From: Stenotrophomonas maltophilia | GTDB lineage: Bacteria; Pseudomonadota; Gammaproteobacteria; Xanthomonadales; Xanthomonadaceae | NCBI RefSeq assembly: GCF_013464915.1 | Contig: NZ_RAVT01000043.1 | Span: 15,803 to 65,069 of the forward strand | Direction: 5' to 3' | DNA length: 49,267 bases | Part shown: positions 34,851-43,150 of the stretch, piece after piece | Layout of the letters: the number at the start of each line of letters is the position of its first letter | Numbering within the stretch: the stretch's first letter is position 1 | Made by a program: the position numbers and the translations under genes | The notes under the pieces: model-generated | What the model saw: the letters and a program-made list of their open reading frames with translations, nothing else | Told to the model about the DNA's origin: nothing | Database searches by the model: none

Positions 34851-36005
34851 TCAGAAAAGGCGACGGATTGAACGGAAGGGTGCGGTAAGGCGCCAGGAGT
34901 GTGAGGCATACACCTGCTCCAGGCGACGAGCAATCTCCTCGTTCTCCTTCTGCAGGTTCTGCAGTGCCTTCTCTGCCTCGGTGTGCCGGCGCTCAGCCTC
35001 GGAATGCCGGCGCTCAGCCTCGGAATGCCGGCGTTCACCCGCCTCCGCGCGCAATGTGGCCTGATGCTCCGCGGTCTGTGCGTTGCTCAGCTGCGTCTCC
35101 ACCTCCAGCACCCGATCGCGCAGTTCACTGCGCCCCTGCTCCAGGCCCGCGATGAGGTTCAGCTGGCGCGCCTGCTCGGCCGCGAGGCGCTCCACATCCG
35201 CCCGGATCGCGTCACCTTGCCGCAGCGCATCATCCAGCTTCGCGCCCAACTCGTTGCGCTGCCGGATGGTGGCCTCCAGCTCCATCGCAACAGACGCAAG
35301 ACGATCATGCACATGGCCATAGCGCCCCAGCAGATCCAGCCCCTGCTCCACCAGCCCAGGCATGACACGCTGCGCCGCCGATTCGGATGCATAGATCGCC
35401 AGCAGCTGTTTGCCACTGTACTGCGGATCCGGCAGCAGCCCGACATCGATGACGCCCACGTGGACCAGGCGGAAGCCATTGGGAAGATCGCGCTGCAGGT
35501 TGTGCCAGTGGAAACTGTAGAAGTGTTCCTCGTGGCGCTCTTCAAGCGACTCCTGGAACGGAACCAGCATGACGAAATACTCGCGGGCATGAGCGGTCAG
35601 CTTGGCTGCCGCGTCCCACGGTTCGTGGAAATGCTCGAGCGTATTGGAGGAAAAGATCACGTCGTAGTCGAGGTCCACCCCGTCCGCCAGGAGATCGTCA
35701 GTGGCGAACGCGATCTGCGGATAGTTGCGGCGTGCCTGCTCGATGGCGGACGCTGAGAAATCCAGGCCGGCCACCTGATCAAGTCCCAACTCGGACTTGA
35801 TCACCTGCGTGCCGTCACCCATCGCACAGCCCCAGTCGCACAGACCCAGGCCATTGCGCTTCACGTCATTCACGAACCAGGCCGGCAACAGGCGGCAAGC
35901 AACCATCCCGAAGAACTGGCTCTGCTTCTGGCCTTCGTTCTGGATCCAGTCCTGCTGGAAACGCGACTCCCAGTAGTCCTGCCCGTTGATGTCGATGCTC
36001 GTCAT
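34851..36005 (-). CDS. Coiled-coil methyltransferase, putative O-antigen chain terminator
   Basis: A 384-residue protein. Residues 1 to about 215 form a class I SAM methyltransferase: GLCDWGCAMGDGTQV (motif I), GLDFSASAIEQARRNYP, and DVIFSSNTLEHFHEP. From about 225 to 370 it is a long charged coiled coil, including three near-identical heptads (RRHSEAE and variants, about 323-343). It ends in YASHSWRLTAPFRSIRRLF, a motif often found in O-antigen enzymes. WbdD of E. coli O9a/O8 caps the chain by methylation and measures length with a coiled coil; this protein has the methyltransferase and coil but no kinase. Terminator function is inferred from this and from the neighbouring Wzt with its CBM. 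Confidence 0.8.
   Translation of the reverse strand: MTSIDINGQDYWESRFQQDWIQNEGQKQSQFFGMVACRLLPAWFVNDVKRNGLGLCDWGCAMGDGTQVIKSELGLDQVAGLDFSASAIEQARRNYPQIAFATDDLLADGVDLDYDVIFSSNTLEHFHEPWDAAAKLTAHAREYFVMLVPFQESLEERHEEHFYSFHWHNLQRDLPNGFRLVHVGVIDVGLLPDPQYSGKQLLAIYASESAAQRVMPGLVEQGLDLLGRYGHVHDRLASVAMELEATIRQRNELGAKLDDALRQGDAIRADVERLAAEQARQLNLIAGLEQGRSELRDRVLEVETQLSNAQTAEHQATLRAEAGERRHSEAERRHSEAERRHTEAEKALQNLQKENEEIARRLEQVYASHSWRLTAPFRSIRRLF
34975..35037. repeat. Three in-frame 21-bp tandem repeats within the methyltransferase gene
   Basis: Units at 34975-34995, 34996-35016 and 35017-35037 differ by at most a few bases (for example GTGTGCC against GAATGCC). Each encodes seven residues and so one coiled-coil heptad. 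Gain or loss of a unit would keep the frame and change the length of the coil. Confidence 0.9.
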
Positions 36006-36032
36006 AGCGGATTTCCCGTGATCTTCATGAAA

Positions 36033-37394
36033 TCAAAGCACCTTCTTCTCGATGGGCACAATGAAGGTACCGTAGCGGAACTCCTTCATGAATATCTTCA
36101 AATACTGCGCACCTTCGATGTACTCGAAGTACTGGATGCTGTCGGAGGAACGGTCTTCCAGCGCTGCAACCAGCACGTAGTCACCTTCGCGCAGGTTGCA
36201 GTCAAGCGTGAATGCAACTTCCACGGTATCGCCCTGCGCATCGAGACGCAGCCGCGGCGAATCCCATGTGGTACCCACCACCAGGTCGCTGCCGGCCATG
36301 TCCTTCAGCGAGAACGCCATGCTGAGGCACTCCCGATTCGCCGATGGCGGAATCCTGGCCTTGATGCGGATGCACAGCTTCTCACCGGTGAAGAACATGT
36401 TGCGACGCTGGCCATCGGCCGCTTCGGTTTCCACCGCAAGGATGGAGCCGACATGGCTGCCCCAGTGGTTGACCGGCTTGCGCGCGCGCAGCTGTTCCTG
36501 CGCCTTGTCATCAGCGATTTCCTGGGTCGCGTTGGCCACCGCCTCTTCGCGCTCGTGTTCCAGGCGTGCCGAATCCTCCTCGAACAGGTTCTGCATGTAC
36601 TGCGCGGTGACCGCGAACACCGAACCGGACATGCGCGGGCGCCCCTTGTCCAGCCAGATGCTGCGATCACACAGCGAGCGCACCGCGCCAACATCGTGGG
36701 AGACGAACAGGATCGAAAGACCGGACTCGCGGAGTTTCTTGATGCGTGCCATGCACTTGGCATTGAACTTCGCATCACCCACGGCAAGTGCTTCGTCGAT
36801 GATCAACAGCTCAGGGCTGGTATGGATGGCAACCGAGAAGCCCAGGCGGACGTACATGCCGCTGGAGTACGTCTTGACCGGCTGGTCAAGGAACTCCCCG
36901 ATGTCGGCGAAGCCGACGATCTCGTCGAATCGCTGGTCGATCTCACTCCGGGTCAAACCCAGCACCTGCCCATTCAGCAACAGATTCTCGCGCCCGGTGA
37001 ACTCGGGATTGAAACCCGCGCCCAGCTCCAGCAGCGCGGCAACCCGCCCCTTGGTCCGCACCGAGCCCTCGGTGGGCTGCAGAGTGCCGCAGATGAGCTG
37101 GAGCAGGGTCGACTTGCCCGAACCATTACGGCCGATGATGCCGACGGTCTCGCCCTTGCCGACCTCGAAGGAAAGGCCACGCAGCGCCCAGAACTCGCGG
37201 TGATAAGCCACCTCATTCATGCCCAGCACGCGCCTGAGCGGCGGCATGAACATTTCCTTCAGGCGATCCGAGGGCTTGGCGTACATCGCGTAGGCCTTGC
37301 CCAGATCGTGCGCGGCAATGACCACCTCTTCCGGCGGGATGATGCGCTTGATCTCGTGCGCGGGATCGTGCTCGAAGACGCTGTCAAAGGACAT
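36033..37394 (-). CDS. wzt: O-antigen ABC transporter ATPase with C-terminal glycan-binding domain
   Basis: A 453-residue ABC protein. Walker A is GRNGSGKST (about 88-96), then LELGAGFNPEFTGREN, the signature YSSGMYVRLGFSVA, and Walker B LLIIDEALAVGD. The C-terminal 140 residues (from about 315) form a Wzt-type beta-sandwich that binds the finished, capped O-antigen end (SMAFSLKDMAGSDLVVGTTW). The start at 37394 is an ATG that overlaps wzm by 11 bases. Export through Wzm/Wzt is expected for a chain whose length is fixed by a terminator, in agreement with the methyltransferase just downstream. Confidence 0.93.
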   Translation of the reverse strand: MSFDSVFEHDPAHEIKRIIPPEEVVIAAHDLGKAYAMYAKPSDRLKEMFMPPLRRVLGMNEVAYHREFWALRGLSFEVGKGETVGIIGRNGSGKSTLLQLICGTLQPTEGSVRTKGRVAALLELGAGFNPEFTGRENLLLNGQVLGLTRSEIDQRFDEIVGFADIGEFLDQPVKTYSSGMYVRLGFSVAIHTSPELLIIDEALAVGDAKFNAKCMARIKKLRESGLSILFVSHDVGAVRSLCDRSIWLDKGRPRMSGSVFAVTAQYMQNLFEEDSARLEHEREEAVANATQEIADDKAQEQLRARKPVNHWGSHVGSILAVETEAADGQRRNMFFTGEKLCIRIKARIPPSANRECLSMAFSLKDMAGSDLVVGTTWDSPRLRLDAQGDTVEVAFTLDCNLREGDYVLVAALEDRSSDSIQYFEYIEGAQYLKIFMKEFRYGTFIVPIEKKVL

Positions 37395-38214
37395 CGGCAA
37401 ACCCCTTTCTGGTGGCCTGGAACAAGGTGTATCCCAGATGCGCCACGACCAGCCCGACCAGGCTCATGATGCCCAGGATCAACAGGTCGGGAGTCTGCCC
37501 TTGCAGCGCGGCTGCCCGGCCCGCCTCGATCGGGAAGGTCATCGGATTGGCCAGCATCCACGACTTGAACTTCTCCGGGAAAGCGCTGCCCGGGAAGAAG
37601 ATCGGCGACATGAACATCGTGCTGATGACCACGAAGCCGACGATATGGGTTACGTCACGCACATACACGCCAATGGCCGCCAGGAACCAGGACAGCCCCA
37701 GTACCAGCAGCACTACCGGAATCAGCAGGACGGGAAGCCAGACGATCTGCCAATGGATGTGTGCGCCGAGCACGAACGCAAGGCACGCCAGTACCACCAC
37801 ACCCACCATGAAGTTGAACAGCGCGGCCCCCATGTTGACGACCGGCAGCACTTCCAGCGGGAACACCACCCGCTTTACATAGTTCGCATTGCCGGTGATC
37901 GAGATCGGCGCCCGCGAAATGCACTCGGCAAATACGTTGAACATGATCATGCCCAGGAACAGCGGCACCGAGAAATTGCCCTCCGCACCGGGAATGTTCC
38001 AGCGTGCCTTGAAGATCGTCCCGAACACGAAGCTGTAGATGGTCAGCAACATCAGGTTATTGATGATGTACCACAGCAGGCCACCATAGGCCCCGCGGTA
38101 ACGCCCTTCAATTTCGCGCCTTACCAGCGAAAGGGTGAACGTCTTGTTCCGCCACAGCTGGGCCCACGGACCCAGCACAAGCGTATGCAGCAGCTTTCCA
38201 ATACGCCCACTCAT
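37384..38214 (-). CDS. wzm: O-antigen ABC transporter permease
   Basis: A 276-residue ABC-2 type membrane protein with six helices. The N-terminus has LVRREIEGRYRGAYGGLLWY, the classic Wzm amphipathic start with YRxSxLG-like motif, followed by SFVFGTIFK. The end has SPIFFPGSAFPEKFKSWMLA and NPMTFPIEAGRAA. ATG at 38214 begins the usual N-terminus; upstream in-frame starts overlap metB. It is the first gene of the minus-strand O-antigen cluster, and metB ends 41 bases upstream on the same strand. Confidence 0.93.
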   Translation of the reverse strand: MSGRIGKLLHTLVLGPWAQLWRNKTFTLSLVRREIEGRYRGAYGGLLWYIINNLMLLTIYSFVFGTIFKARWNIPGAEGNFSVPLFLGMIMFNVFAECISRAPISITGNANYVKRVVFPLEVLPVVNMGAALFNFMVGVVVLACLAFVLGAHIHWQIVWLPVLLIPVVLLVLGLSWFLAAIGVYVRDVTHIVGFVVISTMFMSPIFFPGSAFPEKFKSWMLANPMTFPIEAGRAAALQGQTPDLLILGIMSLVGLVVAHLGYTLFQATRKGFADVL

Positions 38215-38254
38215 CAGCGGCACCCGATCTGCATAGTCAAAGAGATATCGTGCA

Positions 38255-39427
38255 TCAACCCAGCGCCTTTTCCAGGTCCACCTGCAGGTCACCCAGATCC
38301 TCGACGCCCACGCTCAGGCGTACCAGCGCATCGCTGATGCCCAGCTGCTCGCGGCGCGCGACCGGAATCGAGGCATGGGTCATCACTGCCGGGTGGTTGA
38401 CCAGGCTTTCCACGCCGCCCAGCGACTCGGCCAAGGTGAACAGCTCGGTCTTCTCGCAGAAGCGCTTGGCCGCCTCGAACCCGCCCTTGAGCACGATCGA
38501 GACGATGCCGCCGTACCCGGCCATCTGCCTGCCGGCCAGTTCGTGCTGCGGGTGCGACGGCAGGCCCGGGTAGATCACCTTCTCCACCGCCGGGTGCTTT
38601 TCCAGCCACTGGGCCAGGGCCAGCGCGTTGGCGCAGTGGGCCTTCATGCGCAGCGGCAGGGTCTTCAGGCCACGCAAGGCCAGGAAGCTGTCGAACGGGC
38701 CCTGCACGCCACCCACCGAGTTCTGCAGGAAAGCCATCTGCTCGGCCAGTTCGGCGTTGTCGCCAACCACCACCATGCCACCGACCATGTCCGAGTGGCC
38801 ATTGAGGTACTTGGTGGCCGAATGCAGGACCAGGTCGGCGCCCAGTTCCAGCGGGCGCTGCAGCATCGGCGAGGCGAAGGTGTTGTCGACCACCACGATC
38901 AGGCCATGGCGCTTGGCGATGGCGGTGACCGCGGCGATATCCACGATCTTCAGCATCGGGTTGGTCGGGGTCTCGATCCACACCATCTTCGTCTTCGGCG
39001 TGATGGCCGCTTCGAAGGCGGCCAGATCGGTCAGGTCGACGAAGCTGAAGTCCAGCCCGGCGGTGCGGCGACGCACGCGCTCGAACAGGCGGAAGCTGCC
39101 GCCGTAGATGTCATCCATCGCCACCACGTGGCTGCCGGCGTCCAGCAGCTCGATCACGGTCGAGCTGGCCGCCATGCCCGAGGCGAAGGCAAAGCCGCGG
39201 GTACCGCCTTCCAGCGACGCCACGCAGCGCTCGTAGGCGAAGCGGGTCGGGTTGTGGGTACGCGAGTACTCGAAGCCCTGGTGCTCGCCCGGGCTGGACT
39301 GTGCATAGGTCGAGGTGGCGTAGATCGGCGGCATCACCGCACCGGTGCTCGGGTCGGGCGACTGGCCGCCGTGGATGGCCAGCGTGGCCAGGGCCAGGGC
39401 GCGATCCTGGGAAGTAGCGTTGGACAT
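38255..39427 (-). CDS. metB: Cystathionine gamma-synthase/gamma-lyase family PLP enzyme
   Basis: A 390-residue PLP enzyme of the Cys/Met metabolism family. The cofactor lysine is K206 in HSATKYLNGHSD. Other motifs are IYATSTYAQ, EYSRTHNPTRFAYE, FASGMAASSTV, and VWIETPTNPMLKIVDI. Sequence alone does not distinguish synthase from lyase; pairing with cystathionine beta-synthase favours reverse transsulfuration to cysteine. In Xanthomonas this gene (metB) borders the variable LPS locus, as it does here. Confidence 0.93.
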   Translation of the reverse strand: MSNATSQDRALALATLAIHGGQSPDPSTGAVMPPIYATSTYAQSSPGEHQGFEYSRTHNPTRFAYERCVASLEGGTRGFAFASGMAASSTVIELLDAGSHVVAMDDIYGGSFRLFERVRRRTAGLDFSFVDLTDLAAFEAAITPKTKMVWIETPTNPMLKIVDIAAVTAIAKRHGLIVVVDNTFASPMLQRPLELGADLVLHSATKYLNGHSDMVGGMVVVGDNAELAEQMAFLQNSVGGVQGPFDSFLALRGLKTLPLRMKAHCANALALAQWLEKHPAVEKVIYPGLPSHPQHELAGRQMAGYGGIVSIVLKGGFEAAKRFCEKTELFTLAESLGGVESLVNHPAVMTHASIPVARREQLGISDALVRLSVGVEDLGDLQVDLEKALG

Positions 39428-39441
39428 GTTCTTTCCTGAGG

Positions 39442-39460
39442 GGCGCCGAAGCTCGGCGCC
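39442..39460 (-). promoter_or_regulatory. Hairpin just before the metB ribosome site
   Basis: GGCGCCGA/TCGGCGCC (8-bp stem, three-base loop) lies 15 bases before the metB ATG, directly upstream of CAGGAAAG. It could affect translation, or act as a partial terminator after the beta-synthase gene. No T run is present. Confidence 0.4.
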
Positions 39461-39550
39461 GTCGAAGGTGCGGAAGTCTATCAGCGCGGCCTTAACGACC
39501 TTTGACGCGGATAAACCAGGATTCAGCAGCGAACGTCTGTGATCGGCGGC

Positions 39551-40921
39551 TTACTGCACGCGACGGCGCAGGTAGTTCAGCAGGTCGATACGGGTGATCA
39601 GGCCAAGGAAGGCATTGCCGTCCATCACGATCGCCACCTGGCCACGGTCGAACACCGGTAGCAGCGCCTCGATCGGCGACTTCACGTCCAGCCGGTCCAG
39701 CTTGCTGACCATCGCGGTGGCGACGGTGTCGCGGAAGCGCGCTTCATCGCCATAGACATGCAGCAGCACGTCGCTTTCGTCGACGATGCCGACCAGCTGG
39801 TCACCGTCCATCACCGGCAGCTGCGACACGTCGTACAGCTTCATGCGCTGGTAGGCGGTGGTCAGCAGGTCGTTCGGTCCGATCACGACAGTGTCGCGCT
39901 GGCCGTACGGACGCAGGATCAGGTCGCGCAGGTCGCCGTGCTGCGGGCGCTGCAGGAAGCCGTTGTCCAGCATCCAGTAGTCGTTGTACATCTTCGACAG
40001 GTACTTGTTGCCGGTATCCGGCACCAGCACCAGCACTTTCTTCGGGGTGGTCTGCTCCTTGCAGTACTTCAGGCCGGCGGCCAGCAGGGTGCCGGTGGAC
40101 GAGCCACCGAGGATGCCTTCCTTGCCCAGCAGTTCGCGCGCGGTATGGAAGCTCTCGGCGTCGCTGATGGCATAGGCCTTCTTGACGCGGCTGAAGTCGG
40201 AGATCGACGGCAGGAAGTCCTCGCCGATGCCTTCCACCAGCCAGCTGCCCGACTTGTCGTTCAGATTGCCGTCGTTGATGTACTCGGCCAGGATCGAACC
40301 GACCGGATCGGCCAGCACCAGTTCGGTCTTCGGCGACAGCTTGGCGAAGGCGCGCGACAGGCCGGTCATGGTGCCGGAGCTGCCGCAGCCGAACACGATG
40401 GCGTCCAGATCGCCGCCCATCTGCTCCAGGATTTCCGGGCCGGTACCGAATTCATGCGCGGCCGGGTTGTCCGGGTTGCCGAACTGGTTGATGAAGTAGG
40501 CGCCCGGGGTCTGCTCGGCGATGGTCTTGGCCAGGTCCTGGTAGTACTCCGGATGGCCCTTGGCCACGTCCGAGCGGGTCAGGCGTACTTCGGCACCCAT
40601 CGCCTTCAGGTTGAAGATCTTCTCGCGGCTCATCTTGTCGGGAACGACCAGGATCAGCTTGTAGCCCTTCTGCTGCGCGACCAGGGCCAGGCCCAGGCCG
40701 GTGTTGCCGGCGGTACCTTCCACCAGGGTCGCACCCGGCTTCAGGTCACCGCGCCGCTCCGCCGCCTCGATCATCGACAGGCCGATGCGATCCTTGATCG
40801 ATCCGCCCGGGTTGGCGCTTTCGAGCTTCAGGTAGAGCTCGCAGACGCCGGTGTCCAGGCGCTGGGCCTTGACGATCGGGGTCTGGCCGATGAGTTCGAG
40901 GACGGAAGAATGAATGGGCAT
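39551..40921 (-). CDS. Cystathionine beta-synthase
   Basis: A 456-residue enzyme joining serine and homocysteine. The PLP lysine is K43 in GGSIKDR, TAGNTG is the substrate loop and GGSSTGT the phosphate loop. Two CBS domains occupy about 335-456 (MKLYDVSQLPVMDGDQLVGI and FDRGQVAIVMDGNAFLGLI), likely a SAM or adenosine-nucleotide sensor. There is no N-terminal haem region as in animals. The ATG at 40921 gives the standard N-terminus. It is followed by metB after 123 bases and probably forms a functional pair with it. Confidence 0.94.
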   Translation of the reverse strand: MPIHSSVLELIGQTPIVKAQRLDTGVCELYLKLESANPGGSIKDRIGLSMIEAAERRGDLKPGATLVEGTAGNTGLGLALVAQQKGYKLILVVPDKMSREKIFNLKAMGAEVRLTRSDVAKGHPEYYQDLAKTIAEQTPGAYFINQFGNPDNPAAHEFGTGPEILEQMGGDLDAIVFGCGSSGTMTGLSRAFAKLSPKTELVLADPVGSILAEYINDGNLNDKSGSWLVEGIGEDFLPSISDFSRVKKAYAISDAESFHTARELLGKEGILGGSSTGTLLAAGLKYCKEQTTPKKVLVLVPDTGNKYLSKMYNDYWMLDNGFLQRPQHGDLRDLILRPYGQRDTVVIGPNDLLTTAYQRMKLYDVSQLPVMDGDQLVGIVDESDVLLHVYGDEARFRDTVATAMVSKLDRLDVKSPIEALLPVFDRGQVAIVMDGNAFLGLITRIDLLNYLRRRVQ

Positions 40922-41221
40922 TCGGAGGACTTTCGGTTCGCGCCGCAGAGGGCCGGACCGGTGATTATCCGTCGGATGGCGATGAATGTCAGGTCGGCGC
41001 GGAGACGGGCCGCACGCCCGCAAAAAGAGATGCGGACGGCCCCGGATCGACGAGGAGACCGGTACCGCCCGCATCGGTGAGTTTTGCCTGCAGGCCAAGG
41101 CACCACCGCCTGTGGTGCCTTGGCGCGGCCGCCTCATCGGCGGTGCCGCGATGCCGGGGCAGGAGCGCCCGGCGGGGCCATCGATGGCCGGGTCACGCCG
41201 TTCCGGGCGTGACGGGGTGCG
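40922..41221. other. Intergenic region rich in hairpins
   Basis: No gene is recognised. Three palindromes stand in a row: AAGGCACCAC/GTGGTGCCTT (41098-41122), GGCCATCGATGGCC (41176-41189) and GTCACGCC/GGCGTGAC (41192-41213). The last one lies right after the YdcH gene stop and could end its transcript. The part near 40922-41090 would hold the promoter of the beta-synthase gene, but no consensus boxes stand out. Confidence 0.6.
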
Positions 41222-41458
41222 TCAAAGCGTGGGGGACGTCGTTGGGAGCGGTGTTTCGTACATTCGCAGAAGTCGTTGCTTGGCCAGCAGCTTCTCGCGC
41301 TTCATGCGACCCAGGGTGACATCATCGATCGGGAGTACACCCAACTCCGCGTCCATGCACTTCTTGTTCAACTTGCGGTGCTGGTCATGGAGTGCCCTGA
41401 ACTCCGGATCACGCGCGCGACGTGCGTCGATCTCGCTCTGGGGCTGATCTTCAAACAT
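41222..41458 (-). CDS. YdcH-family (DUF465) small protein
   Basis: A 78-residue charged helical protein with the DUF465 pattern: RRARDPEFRALHDQHRKLNK near the N-terminus, then DDVTLGRMKREKLLAKQRLL. Function unknown in any organism, although family members are common and short. The ATG at 41458 follows a strong ribosome site, AAGGAGG, seven bases before. Confidence 0.88.
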   Translation of the reverse strand: MFEDQPQSEIDARRARDPEFRALHDQHRKLNKKCMDAELGVLPIDDVTLGRMKREKLLAKQRLLRMYETPLPTTSPTL

Positions 41459-41782
41459 GATGGACCTCCTTCGACAGATACACGAACGCCCCGGCCGCAA
41501 GGCACGGGGCGTTGTTCATGGAGGAGCGCCGGTCGATGGCCACCTGGACGCCTGCAACGACCTGCGGCACTGGCCTGCGCACGTCGATCTGCTGCGGTTC
41601 GCGCCCTGCTTGCATCGGCCCGGCCCTCCCATCGTCCGGTCCGCGGCATTGCGTCCCGGACGATTGACCCTACGCCTGCTCAAGGCGGGGTACAAGACCC
41701 CTGCGTCAAAAAGACCGAACCCCGCCGGGGCGGGGTTCAGGCTGAATGCTCAACACAACGAAAAACAAACGATATCAAGCAA
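41459..41782. other. Intergenic region without a recognised gene
   Basis: It holds a hairpin AACGCCCCG/CGGGGCGTT (41485-41513) shortly before the YdcH ribosome site on the minus strand, and the OmpA-like terminator (41705-41738). Open frames crossing it on both strands have no family features and no ribosome sites, so none is called. Confidence 0.6.
41705..41738 (-). terminator. Rho-independent terminator of the OmpA-like gene
   Basis: On the minus strand a 10-bp GC-rich stem (GAACCCCGCC and its complement, 41717-41738) is followed by CGGTCTTTTTGACG. It is 45 bases after the OmpA-like stop. Confidence 0.85.
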
Positions 41783-42667
41783 TTACGGGGCGATGATGAC
41801 CTCGGCCGAACGTGCCTGGGTGGACGCCGCCTTCTTGCCGGCCAGCTGGATCCGGTTGCTCGCGACACCCGCAGCAACCAGCGCGTCACGCAGGGCCTCG
41901 GCACGCTTCTGGCCTACGCCGTTGGCACTGTCGTAGGCCTCGATGCGCAGGCGGCCCTTCTTGCCGATGTTCAGGTATTCGGCCAACGCCTTGGCCTGGT
42001 TGCGGGCTCCGCCGGACAGGCTGGAGGCGCCGGCGGCAAACGCATCGCCACGGAAGGTGAAGACCTCGCCGCGGCCATCGAACTTCGAACCCGGCAGCTT
42101 CTGCCCGGACACCAGCTCGGCTTCCTCGCGGGCCAGCTTGGCGGCGTTCTGCTGGGCCGCGCTCAGACGCTGCTGCTGCTTGCCGGCCACGCTGGTCAGG
42201 GCGTTCTCGGCGTCCTGGCGGGCCAGGGTCTCGGCCTCGGCGGCCTGGCGCAGGCGTTCAGCCTCCTCGGCCTGCATCTGTGCCTGCATGCGCAGCTGTT
42301 CGGCTTCCTGGCGGGCACGCGCGGCGTCGCGGCGGCTGGCCTCGATCAGCAGGTCGCTGCGGGTCCGTTCCAGGCGGTCGACCTCGCGGGCAGCCAGCGC
42401 GGTACGCACGGCCGTCTCGGCGATCTCCACCCGGCGCTCGGCCAGGTAGGTGGCCAGCTCCTGGTCGCGGCGCTTGGCCTTGTCCAGGGTGGCGATGGCC
42501 TGCTGGGCCTGCATGCGCTCGAAGGCGCCCAGCTCAGCGGTGTCCGGGTTGGCCTGGATGGCCATCAGGCGCTGGCTCAGCTGCGCCACCATCGGGTTGT
42601 CGGCGGCCACGGCCAGGGTCGGCAGCGCCAGCAGCGCGGCCAGGGTTGCGGCAGTCATCGGCTTCAC
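41783..42667 (-). CDS. OmpA-family protein with coiled-coil region
   Basis: A 294-residue exported protein. A signal peptide ends at ALPTLAVAADN (cut about residue 21-22). Residues 25 to about 180 are an Ala/Gln/Glu-rich coiled coil of the DUF4398-like type. The C-terminal OmpA-like domain (about 200-294) has FTFRGDAFAAGASSLSGGAR and EAYDSANGVGQKRAEALRDA, for binding peptidoglycan; the domain is somewhat degenerate. Start: GTG at 42667 overlaps the preceding stop as GTGA; ATG at 42658 is also possible. It forms an operon with the DUF4398 gene. Confidence 0.85.
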   Translation of the reverse strand: MKPMTAATLAALLALPTLAVAADNPMVAQLSQRLMAIQANPDTAELGAFERMQAQQAIATLDKAKRRDQELATYLAERRVEIAETAVRTALAAREVDRLERTRSDLLIEASRRDAARARQEAEQLRMQAQMQAEEAERLRQAAEAETLARQDAENALTSVAGKQQQRLSAAQQNAAKLAREEAELVSGQKLPGSKFDGRGEVFTFRGDAFAAGASSLSGGARNQAKALAEYLNIGKKGRLRIEAYDSANGVGQKRAEALRDALVAAGVASNRIQLAGKKAASTQARSAEVIIAP

Positions 42668-43053
42668 CGGCGATCCTCCCCGGTCGACAGCTGGCGTTGC
42701 AGCTGGTTGACCTCGTTGCGGCGCAGCTGCAGCTGGGCGGTCACGGTGGCTTCCTCGCTGCGCACGCGGGCCAGGTCGGCATCGGCGGCGGCACGCAGGG
42801 CCATTGCCGGGGCGTTCTTGCGCTCGCGGCGGTCGCCGGCGGCGCGCTGGGCCTGCTCCAGCCCCTGCCGGGCCAGCCCGATCAGGTCCGGGGCGTACTG
42901 GTCGGCATCGGCCTGGGTGGCCTTGTCGACCGCCTGCCGGGCCTGGGCCAGTTCCATCGCGCCATCCTGCGCCCAGGCGGGGGCAGACAGTGCGAATGCA
43001 AACGCCATCACATACAGGCTGTGGCGCATTCGTGCGAAGCTAGGTCGTTTCAT
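42664..43053 (-). CDS. DUF4398 domain-containing exported protein
   Basis: A 129-residue protein. A signal peptide (about 1-29, AFAFALSAPAWAQDG) precedes a helical region with ELAQARQAVDKATQADADQY, ending in QLQRQLSTGEDRR. These match DUF4398 proteins, which usually sit next to OmpA-like genes, as here. The ATG at 43053 is used because it begins the signal peptide. Role unknown, probably in the cell envelope. Confidence 0.85.
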   Translation of the reverse strand: MKRPSFARMRHSLYVMAFAFALSAPAWAQDGAMELAQARQAVDKATQADADQYAPDLIGLARQGLEQAQRAAGDRRERKNAPAMALRAAADADLARVRSEEATVTAQLQLRRNEVNQLQRQLSTGEDRR

Positions 43054-43150
43054 TGGGGAGGCCGTACCGGTTGTCGGTTCACGGCCATTGTCGTCAAGCC
43101 GACACCGTGCTGGCAACGGGCGTCGGCCGTTTCGTTGGGGAAAATTCGCA

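Noticed and set aside
41276..43150. A 1000-codon plus-strand frame that would extend PilU at its N-terminus.
   Set aside because: The upstream part is antisense to the YdcH, OmpA-like and DUF4398 genes; PilU has a standard N-terminus at 43151.
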